DNA from: Rothia aerolata
Lineage (GTDB): Bacteria; Actinomycetota; Actinomycetes; Actinomycetales; Micrococcaceae
Reading direction: 5' to 3'
NCBI RefSeq assembly: GCF_014635585.1
Contig: NZ_BMDC01000002.1
Location: 62,001-126,000, forward strand
DNA: 64,000 nt
The notes under the pieces are model-generated. The model did no database searches and had not been told where the DNA came from. It saw only the letters and a list, made by a program, of their open reading frames with translations. Below, piece after piece: positions 1 to 8,517 of this stretch (position 1 is its first letter; the number at the start of each line of letters is the position of its first letter). A program made the position numbers and the translations under genes.

Positions 1-739
1 ACACACTGCGGTGCTGGGTGAGCTGGCGGAACCTGTCGCCGTGCCTGAATCTCAGACTGAGAAACCCCTGCAAACGATTGAACCCGCCGGCCCCTGGACA
101 GCCATGCTTGCGGGACTCTCTGAAAATATCCTCCAGCAAACAATCGGCGATGGTTTTCTGACGGCGCTTCAGCGCGGCAATCTTTCAACCCGGGAATTTG
201 TTGCCTATCAGGTTCAAGATGCGCTGTATCTTGACCGCTACGCTAGGGCTCTGAGCCTTCTGGCTGCAAAGTCTCCTCTTCAGGAAGAAACAGCCTTTTG
301 GGCGGGCTCTGCCAGTAACACCTATGAGGTGGAGCAGGAACTTCATAGGAGCTGGCTCGCCAGAAGAGAGGTTGCTGATTTCCTCAAGACAGTTCCCTCT
401 GCCCCGAGTAAGGTAACCTCGGGCTACACCGACTTCTTGCTGGCCCGCGCTGCAACCGCTGACTACGTGGTGGGTGCTGCTGCGGTTTTACCCTGTTTCT
501 GGATGTACGCGGATATCAGCCTGTATATGGCAGAGGCCAACCGGCCTGACCACCCCTACCGGAGCTGGCTAGAGACCTACCAGGATCAGGACTTTGTTCT
601 CGCCACGCAAAAAGCAATAGCTATTGTTGAGCGTCTCTTTGAAGAAGCAAGGCCCGACCAGCGGGTGCGGGCCACTCGGGCCTACCTTGAAGCCTGCCTG
701 TGGGAGCGAGAATTCTTCCAGCAGGCAAGCTACCTGTAG
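1..739 (+). CDS. tenA: TenA-family protein (thiaminase II / aminopyrimidine hydrolase), 5' end outside the window
   Basis: TenA-family enzymes hydrolyse thiamin breakdown products to hydroxymethylpyrimidine for thiamin salvage in the cytosol. The TenA domain begins about 30 residues after the GTG at 11 (PWTAML) and runs to the stop. Family active-site positions are present: the Asp in YQVQDALYL, the Tyr in ADYVVG, the Cys in VLPCFWMY and the Glu in CLWEREFF. The frame is open to base 2 with no stop and no clear ribosome site before the GTG. The first 30 residues are a Pro/Glu-rich linker. I infer that this is the 3' part of a longer gene, most likely the ThiD-TenA fusion known in actinobacteria. 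A free-standing TenA from the GTG is possible but less likely. Confidence 0.85.
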   Translation, partial: HTAVLGELAEPVAVPESQTEKPLQTIEPAGPWTAMLAGLSENILQQTIGDGFLTALQRGNLSTREFVAYQVQDALYLDRYARALSLLAAKSPLQEETAFWAGSASNTYEVEQELHRSWLARREVADFLKTVPSAPSKVTSGYTDFLLARAATADYVVGAAAVLPCFWMYADISLYMAEANRPDHPYRSWLETYQDQDFVLATQKAIAIVERLFEEARPDQRVRATRAYLEACLWEREFFQQASYL

Positions 740-752
740 GTTGCAATATGAC

Positions 753-812
753 TGGTGTAGAAAAGCGGTTTTCGGTTTGAAATACGCCGCCGAAAACCGC
801 TTTTCTGCACCA
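753..812. terminator. Long hairpin after the TenA gene
   Basis: Arms 753-775 and 790-812 pair over about 22 bp around AGAAAAGCGG, with one mismatch and a 14-nt loop. It lies between two convergent genes and would serve as a bidirectional terminator. There is no clear T-run after the stem. Confidence 0.6.
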
Positions 813-848
813 CTGGCTATGAGATATTCTCCCAAGGTGATAAAACGA

Positions 849-921
849 CAGTCTGAGGGGACCCGGCCAACTGGCATCGGGGCTGGCGTTTAAGGGAGGT
901 TGGCCGGGTCCCCTCAGACTG
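849..921 (-). repeat. Structured repeat family A, copy 1 (constant loop on a variable stem)
   Basis: Arms 849-871 and 899-921 form a perfect 23-bp stem closed by a 27-nt loop at 872-898. Read on the minus strand, the loop starts CTCCCTTAAACG and ends CCCGATGCCA. The same 27 nt, with the same four closing base pairs (CAAC/GTTG), occurs at 57057-57083 on a stem of different sequence. It sits between the convergent TenA and SNF2 genes and could act as a terminator, but the identical unpaired loop suggests a more specific role. Confidence 0.75.
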
Positions 922-953
922 GAAGCCTCATCCCTTGAGAACAAGCACCCGGT

Positions 954-3900
954 TTACTCCTCCGAAGAAGTCAGCAGATCCCTCACCTGCTCGGCAGTCA
1001 GCGACGAGCTGAAGAACTGCCCTTCATCAACCACCGCGTCGAAGAGGGCGGCCTTGGATTCTTTGAGTTCCATGACCTTCTCTTCAATGGTGCCCGCAGA
1101 CACCAGGCGGTAGACCATCACGTGCCGGGTCTGGCCAATGCGGTGTACCCGGTCTACCGCCTGTTGTTCGGCGGCGGGGTTCCACCAGGGGTCCATGATG
1201 AAGCAGTAGTCTGCCGAGGTCAGATTTAGACCAAAACCGCCCGCCTTGAGCGAGATGAGGAAGAGAGGGGCCTCACCCGCCTCGAAGCGCTCCAAAACGC
1301 GCGCGCGGTCACCGGTGGCGCCGTCCAAATACAGGTAGGGAATTCCCAGCGCGTCGAGGCGCTCGGCCACCTTCTTCAGGTAGGAGGTGAACTGCGAGAA
1401 AATCAGCGCCCGGTGGCCGTCTTCCACAATCTCGGGCAGGTTTTCTTCCAGGTAGTCCAGCTTCGACGAGGGCACCGAACCGTAAGAATCGGCATCAATC
1501 AGCGAAGCGTCCAGGGCCATGCGGCGCAGCATGGTTAGCGACTGGAAGACGGTAAACCGGTTCCTATCCATGTCTTCGAGCAGGCCCAGTACCTTTTTGC
1601 GCTCGCGTTGGAGCACCGTGTCATAGGCGCGGCGGTGGGCGGGTTCTAGCGGAACGTCCACCCGCAAATCTGACTTTTCGGGCAGGTCTGCCGCAACCAG
1701 GTCTTTGGTGCGGCGTTTCATCAGGGGTCGCACGCGCTGGCGTAGTCGGGGGAGGGCCTGCTTGTCTTCGCCGCCCTCAATGGGGGTGGCATAGAAGTCT
1801 TTGAAGGCGCGCGCCGAGGGAAAGAGCCCCGGTGCCACGATGGAGAACATGGCCCACAGCTCCATGAGGTTGTTCTCCATAGGGGTGCCTGTGACCGCCA
1901 GTTTGAAGCGGGCGGGCAGATCGCGGGCAAGCCTGTGCGCCTTGGTCTTGGCGTTTTTCACGAACTGGGCTTCATCGAGAATGAGCCCGTTCCACTCCTC
2001 GGCCACGCCCAGGTCAAAGTAGGCGGCCTCATCGATGCGGAAGAGCGCATAGGAGGTGATCACCACGTCTGCGCCCTCGACCGCGTCTTTGATGAGGGTC
2101 TTGGATTTCTTCTGTGACTCGAAGAGGGTTACTACTTTCAAATGCGGTGCAAAGCGGGCGAATTCGCGCTGCCAGTTGGGCACTACCGAGGTGGGTGCAA
2201 CCACCAGAAAGGGGGCTTGGGTTAAGGACGGCGCCGGGTCGGTTTCGCTGTCTGCCTCAGGCGGGCGCGGGGCGGGTGGGCTTGCTGATAGCTCGCGGGC
2301 ACGGGCTATCGTGGCGATGGTTTGCACGGTTTTGCCCAGGCCCATATCATCGGCGAGAATGCCGCCCAAGGAGTGCTCCCAGAGGAAGCTCAGCCACTGG
2401 AAGCCTTCTAACTGGTAGGGGCGGAGCTGGGCCCGAAGGGAAGCCGGGGGCTCAGGTAGGGGCCCGTTCTCAATATCAATGAGGGCAGAGACCTGGTTTT
2501 TCCAGGCTTCCACAGCGTCAACCGAGGCTGCTAGTTCCTCAAGTTCCTCCCACAGACCGGCCTGGTGCCGCGAGATCAGCAGCTCGCCGTCGTCCCTATC
2601 TTTGAGCTGGGCGGCCTCGCGCAGGAGCTCCTGCAGCTTCATAAACTCGGGGCGGTCGAGGGCAAAGTAGGAGCCGTCGCCGAGCAGCAGGTGGGTTTGG
2701 CCGGCGTTGAGAGCCTCAAAAATCTTGGCGAAGGGAACGTACCATTCGCCGGCTTTAATGGCGATGCCCAGCCCGAACCAGTCCCGAGAGCGGGTGGAAT
2801 CCACAGTGACGGTGATTTCGGGCTTTTCTTCAATCTCCCTAAACTCCGGCACCGGCCCCTCAAAATCTACCCGCACACCGGCAATCTCGCGGTAACGGGG
2901 GAGGGTTTCTTCGAGCAGGGTGCGGGTCTGCCAGCCCTGATACTTGTGCTTGGCAAAGGGAACCGCCGGGCGAATTGCCTTGACCTCTTTGAGCACCCGG
3001 TACTCGTATTTAGTATCACGAATGTCCTCACGGTCTTCACCGGGATAGCCCAGGGCAGGCAGCACGGTGATGGGGCTGTCTTCTGCCAGGGGATCTTGCG
3101 GGTACTCCCATACCCAAGCAGTGCGGGCGGTGTGCGGCTGGTCAGTCTCAAAGGTGACGGTCAGTACCAGCTCGGGCTCCCGGACTTGCGGTAGCTCAAG
3201 CTCGGCACTGGCGGCCTTCAGTGGCAGGGCACGGGCAAGCTGAGGGTAGAAATCGCGGTAGAAACTCTCCACATCTGAGGAGGGAATATCTATGCTCTCA
3301 GACACCGCCAGAGACTCCGCCATGGGGGTGAGGGGCTCGGCAAGAGGTATCAGCACCAGGTCGGTTTCCGGGGTGAGCCAGTCGGGCTTGACCACCCGCC
3401 CGGCCTCGGTTTGCCCCGCCGCGGCGTCGTCCTGCTCCTGCGGCAGCTCAACACCGGCGGTTTCTAGGGCGGACGCGCGGGTGGCGGCCCAACGGTTAGC
3501 TTCGGCCTGGTGCTCGTAGTGGTCTTGGGCGCTGGCGCCCAGGGCAAAGAAGCCGGTGCGGGGGTTGCCTATCTTGTGGCAGTTGACGGTGGGAAGGTAA
3601 GTATTTCCCCAGGTGAGAACCGGGGTGAGGGAGAGCCCGTGGCAGTCGGTGCGCCCAGCCTCAGCCAGGTCTTCGACCCGCAGCTGTACCGAGGAGGGGT
3701 CTGCGATAAAGACCCGGGCATCGCTGCCGTTAATCAGCAGGGGCAGGTCAATTTCTTGGGCTTTCTTGAGCACCTGCCAGAAGAGGGAAGAACTGACGTC
3801 GGAGATCGAAACCCAGTCGCGGTGGGAGCCGTAGGCCGACTGCCAGGGGCGCACGATGGAGTAGAACTCGGCAAACCACTTCTCGTGTTCGGGATAGATC

Positions 3901-4676
3901 TGAAAGCCGAAGTTGCCGCCCCGGGAGAGATCCCGCTGGAAGGTCTCCCAGCTGAGACCGCCCTTAATCCACTTGCCGCGGGCACCGAGCATCATGGGGC
4001 GTGCCTGCAGGGTGGCCTGGGGGAGCCTGCCGGAGCTGTGGCCAATGGCGTACTGCGAGGGCACATAGATTTTGAGGTCCAGGGCCCCGGAGACCCTCTG
4101 CGAGGTCAGCGGAGCATTGAGCGGGCGGGCATTGATACTGCGCGAGAGCTCCCGCCGCCAGGCAGGCATTTTGCTCTCGGTCTTCTCCAACGCTGAAGCG
4201 GGGGTAACTCCCAACTGCTCGAGTTTTTTCTTGAAGTCCTCGCTCATGCCCTCGGCAGAGCTCAGCTTAGAGGCCATGGCCTCGCCCATGCGGGGTTCTG
4301 AGAAGTCGGTGGACGAGCGCCAGGTATCAGACTGGGCGGTGAGAGCTTTACGTGCCTTGTCAGAGCGGTCTATGGCAGTGAGCATCAGCGCCACAGCGTG
4401 CTTGCAGTCCACGTAGACCGGGCAGGTGCAGCGGGCAGAAAAAGCCAGCGACCCCGACGTTTTTTCAGCAGGAAAAGTAACCCGGGTGCGGTAGGGACTA
4501 GCGGCAGAGCCGGTGACTTCGCCGGAGAGCGTGCGGGTGGATTGGTCAAAGCTGTAACGCACCACCTGGCCAGCTCGCATGTATTTTTGCCCGCGGGAGT
4601 AGGCGCCGTGGCCCACCTGGCGGATTATTTCAGCGGCGGTGACCGGAATTGCTGGAAAAGCCGAAGATTCTGCCAT
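954..4676 (-). CDS. SWIM zinc finger / SNF2-family DEAD-like helicase
   Basis: A 1240-residue Swi2/Snf2-type ATPase, probably a dsDNA translocase acting on DNA-protein complexes in the cytoplasm. A SWIM zinc finger lies near the N-terminus (C83, C85, C91, H93). A long bacterial SNF2-associated region follows. The C-terminal 480 residues hold the two RecA-like lobes: Walker A DDMGLGKT near residue 777, the Walker B box LDEAQ, motif III TGTPMENN, and motifs V-VI SLKAGGFGLNL and DRVHRIGQ. Length and order match actinobacterial HepA/RapA-like SNF2 proteins. The ATG at 4676 is preceded by a weak GAGAG. The gene is monocistronic and converges on the TenA gene. Its cellular target cannot be read from the sequence. 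Confidence 0.93.
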   Translation of the reverse strand: MAESSAFPAIPVTAAEIIRQVGHGAYSRGQKYMRAGQVVRYSFDQSTRTLSGEVTGSAASPYRTRVTFPAEKTSGSLAFSARCTCPVYVDCKHAVALMLTAIDRSDKARKALTAQSDTWRSSTDFSEPRMGEAMASKLSSAEGMSEDFKKKLEQLGVTPASALEKTESKMPAWRRELSRSINARPLNAPLTSQRVSGALDLKIYVPSQYAIGHSSGRLPQATLQARPMMLGARGKWIKGGLSWETFQRDLSRGGNFGFQIYPEHEKWFAEFYSIVRPWQSAYGSHRDWVSISDVSSSLFWQVLKKAQEIDLPLLINGSDARVFIADPSSVQLRVEDLAEAGRTDCHGLSLTPVLTWGNTYLPTVNCHKIGNPRTGFFALGASAQDHYEHQAEANRWAATRASALETAGVELPQEQDDAAAGQTEAGRVVKPDWLTPETDLVLIPLAEPLTPMAESLAVSESIDIPSSDVESFYRDFYPQLARALPLKAASAELELPQVREPELVLTVTFETDQPHTARTAWVWEYPQDPLAEDSPITVLPALGYPGEDREDIRDTKYEYRVLKEVKAIRPAVPFAKHKYQGWQTRTLLEETLPRYREIAGVRVDFEGPVPEFREIEEKPEITVTVDSTRSRDWFGLGIAIKAGEWYVPFAKIFEALNAGQTHLLLGDGSYFALDRPEFMKLQELLREAAQLKDRDDGELLISRHQAGLWEELEELAASVDAVEAWKNQVSALIDIENGPLPEPPASLRAQLRPYQLEGFQWLSFLWEHSLGGILADDMGLGKTVQTIATIARARELSASPPAPRPPEADSETDPAPSLTQAPFLVVAPTSVVPNWQREFARFAPHLKVVTLFESQKKSKTLIKDAVEGADVVITSYALFRIDEAAYFDLGVAEEWNGLILDEAQFVKNAKTKAHRLARDLPARFKLAVTGTPMENNLMELWAMFSIVAPGLFPSARAFKDFYATPIEGGEDKQALPRLRQRVRPLMKRRTKDLVAADLPEKSDLRVDVPLEPAHRRAYDTVLQRERKKVLGLLEDMDRNRFTVFQSLTMLRRMALDASLIDADSYGSVPSSKLDYLEENLPEIVEDGHRALIFSQFTSYLKKVAERLDALGIPYLYLDGATGDRARVLERFEAGEAPLFLISLKAGGFGLNLTSADYCFIMDPWWNPAAEQQAVDRVHRIGQTRHVMVYRLVSAGTIEEKVMELKESKAALFDAVVDEGQFFSSSLTAEQVRDLLTSSEE

Positions 4677-4729
4677 GACACTCTCACAGGTTGCGGACTG
4701 AGCTCAATCTCTTAAGCCTACCCGAAGAG

Positions 4730-5548
4730 TTAGCTGAATTTTTGGGCGTTCTCCACAGCGAGGTCTTGAATCACGTCGGTGGTCGGTTCGAGCAGCTCAA
4801 TTCCTTCGGTATCGATGGCGCGGAACCAGGTGGAAAGCACAAACTGCTTCTGCTGGGTCACCGAGATAATCACGTGATCGCCGTTGTAGAGACCGTGCAT
4901 GGTTGCGGTGCCGGTATCCCGGTCGATATAGGCGGCGCGGAAATCAAACTGGCCCTGCTTGTCGGGGTAGAGCTGAGCCAGGGCTGTAGCGCAGTTTGAC
5001 GTGTTATCAATGAAATCCTGCACCAGGTCTTCAGCGGCAGCAGCAGACTCGGTGGTGAGCACACTGTTGTAGCCGGTGATCTGGTTGATTCCGTTCTGCC
5101 CCAGGGTAATGCGGCGCTGCTTGCCCTCGATAATAGAGAGGTCAGCATCGGGGGTAGACACCAGCCCCTTGGCAGCCTCCTCATAGGGGGCACAGGCAGA
5201 ATTGACCTGCCGGCGAACATCAGGGTCATCTACGGCGGTCTCAGCTAGGGTGGCGGGGATTCGCCCAGAAGAGTCGGTAATGTCGCTGACAGTAAATTCT
5301 TCAACTGTGGGCATAGCCATGAGGTAGGTGAAGGAGTCTTTCGAGCTAATCTGCCGCTGGGTGGGCAGAACCCGATCAATCTCTTGGTCAACGGCGTAGT
5401 CCAGGCTCATGGACTCTGCCTGAGCCTGGGTACGGTCAACGGTAGATGAGCAGGTGGTTAAAAGGGCCAGTCCTGCTATGCCAATGATAGACGAAAAGAC
5501 AGTGGTTCTTTTGGTATGAAATTTTGGGCGCGGTTCAGCGTGTTTCAT
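4730..5548 (-). CDS. Predicted lipoprotein, unknown function
   Basis: A 272-residue protein with a basic N-terminus, a hydrophobic stretch (about residues 17-31) and a lipobox-like LLTTC, with Cys33 as the predicted lipidation site. Thr at -1 is not ideal, so the lipid anchor is likely but not certain. The mature part has a few Cys residues (SACAPYEEA, TSNCATAL), possibly a disulfide pair, and no domain I recognise. An AT-rich stretch upstream with TAGAAT on the minus strand (about 5598-5604) may be its -10. It is transcribed in the same direction as the SNF2 gene, 54 bp upstream of it. The function is unknown. Confidence 0.75.
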   Translation of the reverse strand: MKHAEPRPKFHTKRTTVFSSIIGIAGLALLTTCSSTVDRTQAQAESMSLDYAVDQEIDRVLPTQRQISSKDSFTYLMAMPTVEEFTVSDITDSSGRIPATLAETAVDDPDVRRQVNSACAPYEEAAKGLVSTPDADLSIIEGKQRRITLGQNGINQITGYNSVLTTESAAAAEDLVQDFIDNTSNCATALAQLYPDKQGQFDFRAAYIDRDTGTATMHGLYNGDHVIISVTQQKQFVLSTWFRAIDTEGIELLEPTTDVIQDLAVENAQKFS

Positions 5549-5915
5549 GGTTCCGTCAGTTTCCCTAAACTACCGACAAGTGTTGTGCGAGAACTCTATT
5601 CTATACACAATTTTAGCCTTTTGTAGCCTAATTGTCCCGCAAAACGAGACGAGCGGGTGCTGACGAGGGGAGGCTTTTTCCTCTAAATTTTTTGAGAAAG
5701 GTGTTTGCAAACTTCGGATCATGGGTTATCGTTTTAACCAGCTTCAAGAGTTTCAACTGATAAGCTCCGACTTTGGTTGAACGCCAACCCCATGTTCACG
5801 GGTGGCTCGGATGACGAAGCGGTCTGTATTCGCGTTGATAGCGCGTTTGCTACCAACGCAGGCTGGTACAGACAAGAGCACTTCGAAAGGAATGCGCGTA
5901 CGCGCAGTGTGGATT
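5549..5915. other. Gap between the lipoprotein gene and the toxin module
   Basis: The left half is AT-rich and should hold the leftward lipoprotein promoter. GGTTA and TAACC at about 5724-5739 form a short inverted repeat that could be an operator for the toxin-antitoxin module. Open frames cross the right half (5777-5962), but none resembles a protein I know. They may be the remnant of a longer antitoxin gene. Confidence 0.35.
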
Positions 5916-6119
5916 ATGACTACCACCGCTCGCCCCCACGAAAACATCCAGAAGAACTTCAAGGCGGCATCTGTTCCCGCTCGTGGCGGTTTCTCAGCAA
6001 TTTCTATTCAGGACTACACCCGTATCTCCAATGAGCGCTCAGAGTTCCTGAACTTCCTGCTGGCTCCTAACCCTCACGGTATTCCCGCAACTGAACAGGG
6101 TGTTTTCAAGGTCGCATGA
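5916..6119 (+). CDS. Putative antitoxin of a type II module, possibly N-terminally truncated
   Basis: A small protein (67 residues from the ATG at 5916) directly upstream of a PIN-domain gene. Its TGA overlaps the next ATG (ATGA), which is typical of toxin-antitoxin pairs. The part ISIQDYTRISNER followed by EFLNFLLAP resembles the toxin-binding C-terminal half of Phd/YefM-like antitoxins. The N-terminal DNA-binding half expected in that family is not obvious. The frame is open upstream to 5802, with another ATG at 5892 only two bases after AAGG. The true start is uncertain, and the gene may be degenerate. The assignment rests mainly on context. Confidence 0.45.
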   Translation: MTTTARPHENIQKNFKAASVPARGGFSAISIQDYTRISNERSEFLNFLLAPNPHGIPATEQGVFKVA

Positions 6120-6553
6120 GTTCCTCGCAAGGCCTTCTTCTAGATTCTGATGTGCTGGCTGAGATTCGTAAATCTAGCCCTGACCCCCGCGTTGTTTCCT
6201 TTTTGCGCCGCCGCTCTTTCCGGGTTCTCTACGTTTCTGTTTTGAGCCTGGGGGAGCTGAAGGGACTCTACCCCTACCCCGAGACCGACCGCTGGCTGTC
6301 TGAGCTGATCGAGCGCTTCAAAGAGCACGTTCTTGAGATTGATACCAAGGTCTCTTTGGAGTGGGCGGGTAGGCACGCTGAGCGTGGCTTGCACGCTGTG
6401 GGCTCAGAGCGCACAGCGCCCCTGCCCACCGCTGCGGTGGAGGGGCTGATGAGCGCCACCGCCACCGTGCACGACTTAGAGATCGTCTCTTCTAAAGCAG
6501 AGGTCTACCGGTCTTGGGGTGTGAAAGCAAGCAACCCCTTTATTGAGGATTAG
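6116..6553 (+). CDS. PIN-domain ribonuclease toxin (VapC/FitB-like)
   Basis: A 145-residue PIN-domain protein. PIN toxins cut RNA with a Mg2+ site made of acidic residues. The first acidic motif is LLLDSDVLAEIRK. The second is the Glu in SVLSLGELKGL. The third region, VEGLMSATATVHDLEIVSS, has Glu where most PIN proteins have Asp, and the usual T-x-N before the last acidic residue is SSK. This may be a diverged but intact site. It overlaps the upstream antitoxin candidate by 4 bp. The start at 6116 follows from that overlap. It is likely co-transcribed and self-regulated with that gene. Confidence 0.75.
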   Translation: MSSSQGLLLDSDVLAEIRKSSPDPRVVSFLRRRSFRVLYVSVLSLGELKGLYPYPETDRWLSELIERFKEHVLEIDTKVSLEWAGRHAERGLHAVGSERTAPLPTAAVEGLMSATATVHDLEIVSSKAEVYRSWGVKASNPFIED

Positions 6554-6641
6554 GCAGAGGGGTATAAGCACCTCGGTGCTGCGGGGCTCCTTGCTCGGCA
6601 CATGCCCTTTTAACTAGTGCGCTGGCACTTCTGAATAAGTC

Positions 6642-7541
6642 TTAACGATGGGCACCGAAATTATTTACCATACCAGGAATTGCTTTAATATTTTTATGAT
6701 ATTTAAGGTTGAGGGGAGAGAAAATCTGTCCGTGCAGGGCATTCCAGGCAATCGGGTAATTACTGTTTAGACCCCAAGGCTGCTCGGCGGGATTCTTCTC
6801 AAGGAGCTTTTCAAAATAGCTGAGGCGCCGTTCAATTTCGTCCAGATGGGCCTGGGTAAAGGGTGAATTTGGTTTGCAAGCATAGCAGGCTGGGTAAAGA
6901 GTTTGCTGAAAATAACGTTCTTGGTCACTTCCCAATTTTCCATTACCTGGCGACTTAGATACATTTTGAAAGGTGGTCTCTGCTGGACCCACTGCGTATA
7001 AATTTGAATCTGAATTCAGCTCGCTGATCAGGGGTTCCCAATGTACGGTAAGAGCTTTTATGTCAGTATAAACCCCTCCGTAATGATGCATAAGATAGGT
7101 GCGGAGGTAGTCTGATTTGTGTACTGCGCTGAGGTTCTTAAAAGCGGGGTGTAGCGGGTGAGCACTGGTGGTCCAGTCCGCTAAGTTTTCTTCGGTAACA
7201 AGAATGAAATCTAGGTTGGGATTTGCTTTCTTAATGGTTTCGAGTCCCTTTTTCCTATTTTCATTCATTTCATTCCCAAACCAAATCGCAAAAATTCTCT
7301 GGGGAGCTTTCTCGGCAGGGGGAATTTCTGGTGTTTCGAACAGGAGATTATTAACCAGAAAGGTTGATGAGGATGGTATTGTTACCTCACCAATTTGCAT
7401 TTGGTACCTGCTTTTATCGTAGTAATAAGGTTTGATTTTCGGCCATTTTGAGTAGAGTTCATTCTTGATATAGGGAACTCCATGTTCCCTCAAAATAAAA
7501 GCCTGATGTTTTAGATTTTTTAGAGTTTTAAGTGGTTCCAT
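6642..7541 (-). CDS. Glycosyltransferase of the DXD sugar-binding / capsular polysaccharide synthesis type
   Basis: A 299-residue cytosolic enzyme predicted to transfer a sugar to a surface glycan. The core RIFAIWFGNEM followed by HKSDYLRTYLMHHYGGVY and TDIK matches the Gly_transf_sug / Caps_synth pattern. The usual DxD is TDIKA here, so the second acidic metal ligand is not in the standard position. The ATG at 7541 has AAAAGGGA four bases upstream. The gene is clearly AT-richer than all its neighbours and uses AAA/AAT/ATT codons freely, which suggests acquisition by transfer. No other glycan genes are nearby, so its acceptor is unknown. Confidence 0.8.
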   Translation of the reverse strand: MEPLKTLKNLKHQAFILREHGVPYIKNELYSKWPKIKPYYYDKSRYQMQIGEVTIPSSSTFLVNNLLFETPEIPPAEKAPQRIFAIWFGNEMNENRKKGLETIKKANPNLDFILVTEENLADWTTSAHPLHPAFKNLSAVHKSDYLRTYLMHHYGGVYTDIKALTVHWEPLISELNSDSNLYAVGPAETTFQNVSKSPGNGKLGSDQERYFQQTLYPACYACKPNSPFTQAHLDEIERRLSYFEKLLEKNPAEQPWGLNSNYPIAWNALHGQIFSPLNLKYHKNIKAIPGMVNNFGAHR

Positions 7542-7613
7542 TGTTCCCTTTTTAATTAAATTAATTTACTGATTGTGCCTGTGCTGCCATATACACTGCT
7601 CTTCACAATGAGA

Positions 7614-8402
7614 CTAATAATCCCTGGTGCGCGCTATCGCGGCGCCGATGAGCTTCGGCGGGGCAACCCTTGCCGCAAAGCTGAGGAGCTTGTAGGGCAG
7701 GGAGGGAATGACGACGGCGGCACCGGCATTGTTCGCCGCAATAGCATCGCGCACTACCCGCTCGGGGCTCAACCAAAACAATTCGGGTAGCTTCGGCTCG
7801 GTCTGGTTCATGTTGCTGTGAAAATCAGAGCGGGTAAGGCCGGGGCAGACGGCGGTTACCAGCAGCCCCTGCCCACCGTACTGGATATTGGCTGACTTAC
7901 TTATGGAGACCACAAAGCGCTTCACCGCCGAATAGGTGCCGCCGGGGGTAAAGGCGGCCACCGAGGCCACATTGATAATTTTGCCGCGGCCGCGGGGCAG
8001 CATAGAAGTAATAGCCGTGTGCATCAGGGCAAGGGGCACCCGGGCCAGAACGTCCACCTGAGCCAGGTGCTTCTCTAGCGGAGCCTCATGGAAAGACTTA
8101 CCCAGACCAAAACCGGCGTTGTTTACCAGAACCTCCACCGGCCGCTCGGTCTCTTGCAGGCGGGCAATTAGCCGCGCGACGTCGTCCTGATTCAAAAGGT
8201 CGGCGGGTAAAACCTCCACGTCGGCACCAAAGTCGCTGCGCAGAGTCTCAGCGAGAGACTCTAGTTGCTGCCGCCTGCGGGCAGAAAGCACCAGCGAGTA
8301 GCCCGCCGCCGCATACTGGCGGGCAAACTCCAGGCCGATACCCGACGAAGCACCGGTAATCAGCACATAGGAGGCGCGCAGGGAAGTCTCAGAAGTAGCC
8401 AT
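7614..8402 (-). CDS. Short-chain dehydrogenase/reductase (SDR)
   Basis: A classical SDR of about 262 residues: cofactor-binding TGASSGIG close to the N-terminus, the NNAG motif, and the catalytic Ser-Tyr-Lys set in NVASVAAFTPGGTYSAVK. Arg residues after the first strand (SARRRQQ) suggest NADP(H). The substrate is unknown; the C-terminal region fits the DltE/YqjQ-like SDRs. The ATG at 8402 (MATSETSL) is preferred. An in-frame GTG at 8438 would add 12 residues without a better ribosome site. It is divergent from the DUF6350 gene, with about 115 bp between the starts that must hold both promoters. Confidence 0.85.
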   Translation of the reverse strand: MATSETSLRASYVLITGASSGIGLEFARQYAAAGYSLVLSARRRQQLESLAETLRSDFGADVEVLPADLLNQDDVARLIARLQETERPVEVLVNNAGFGLGKSFHEAPLEKHLAQVDVLARVPLALMHTAITSMLPRGRGKIINVASVAAFTPGGTYSAVKRFVVSISKSANIQYGGQGLLVTAVCPGLTRSDFHSNMNQTEPKLPELFWLSPERVVRDAIAANNAGAAVVIPSLPYKLLSFAARVAPPKLIGAAIARTRDY

Positions 8403-8517
8403 AGAACCCAGTCTAAGCAGGAATTTAGGCAAAATCACCCTGAAAATTCTGGGGATTTTCTACAGGTAGCAGACAAGCGGTTCTGAATAGGGCCCAGTTC
8501 GTGACAAGATAAAGACG

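Noticed and set aside
5753-5962. Minus-strand open frame of 69 codons overlapping the antitoxin candidate
   Set aside because: No ribosome site, no family resemblance, and it opposes the frame supported by the overlap with the PIN toxin.
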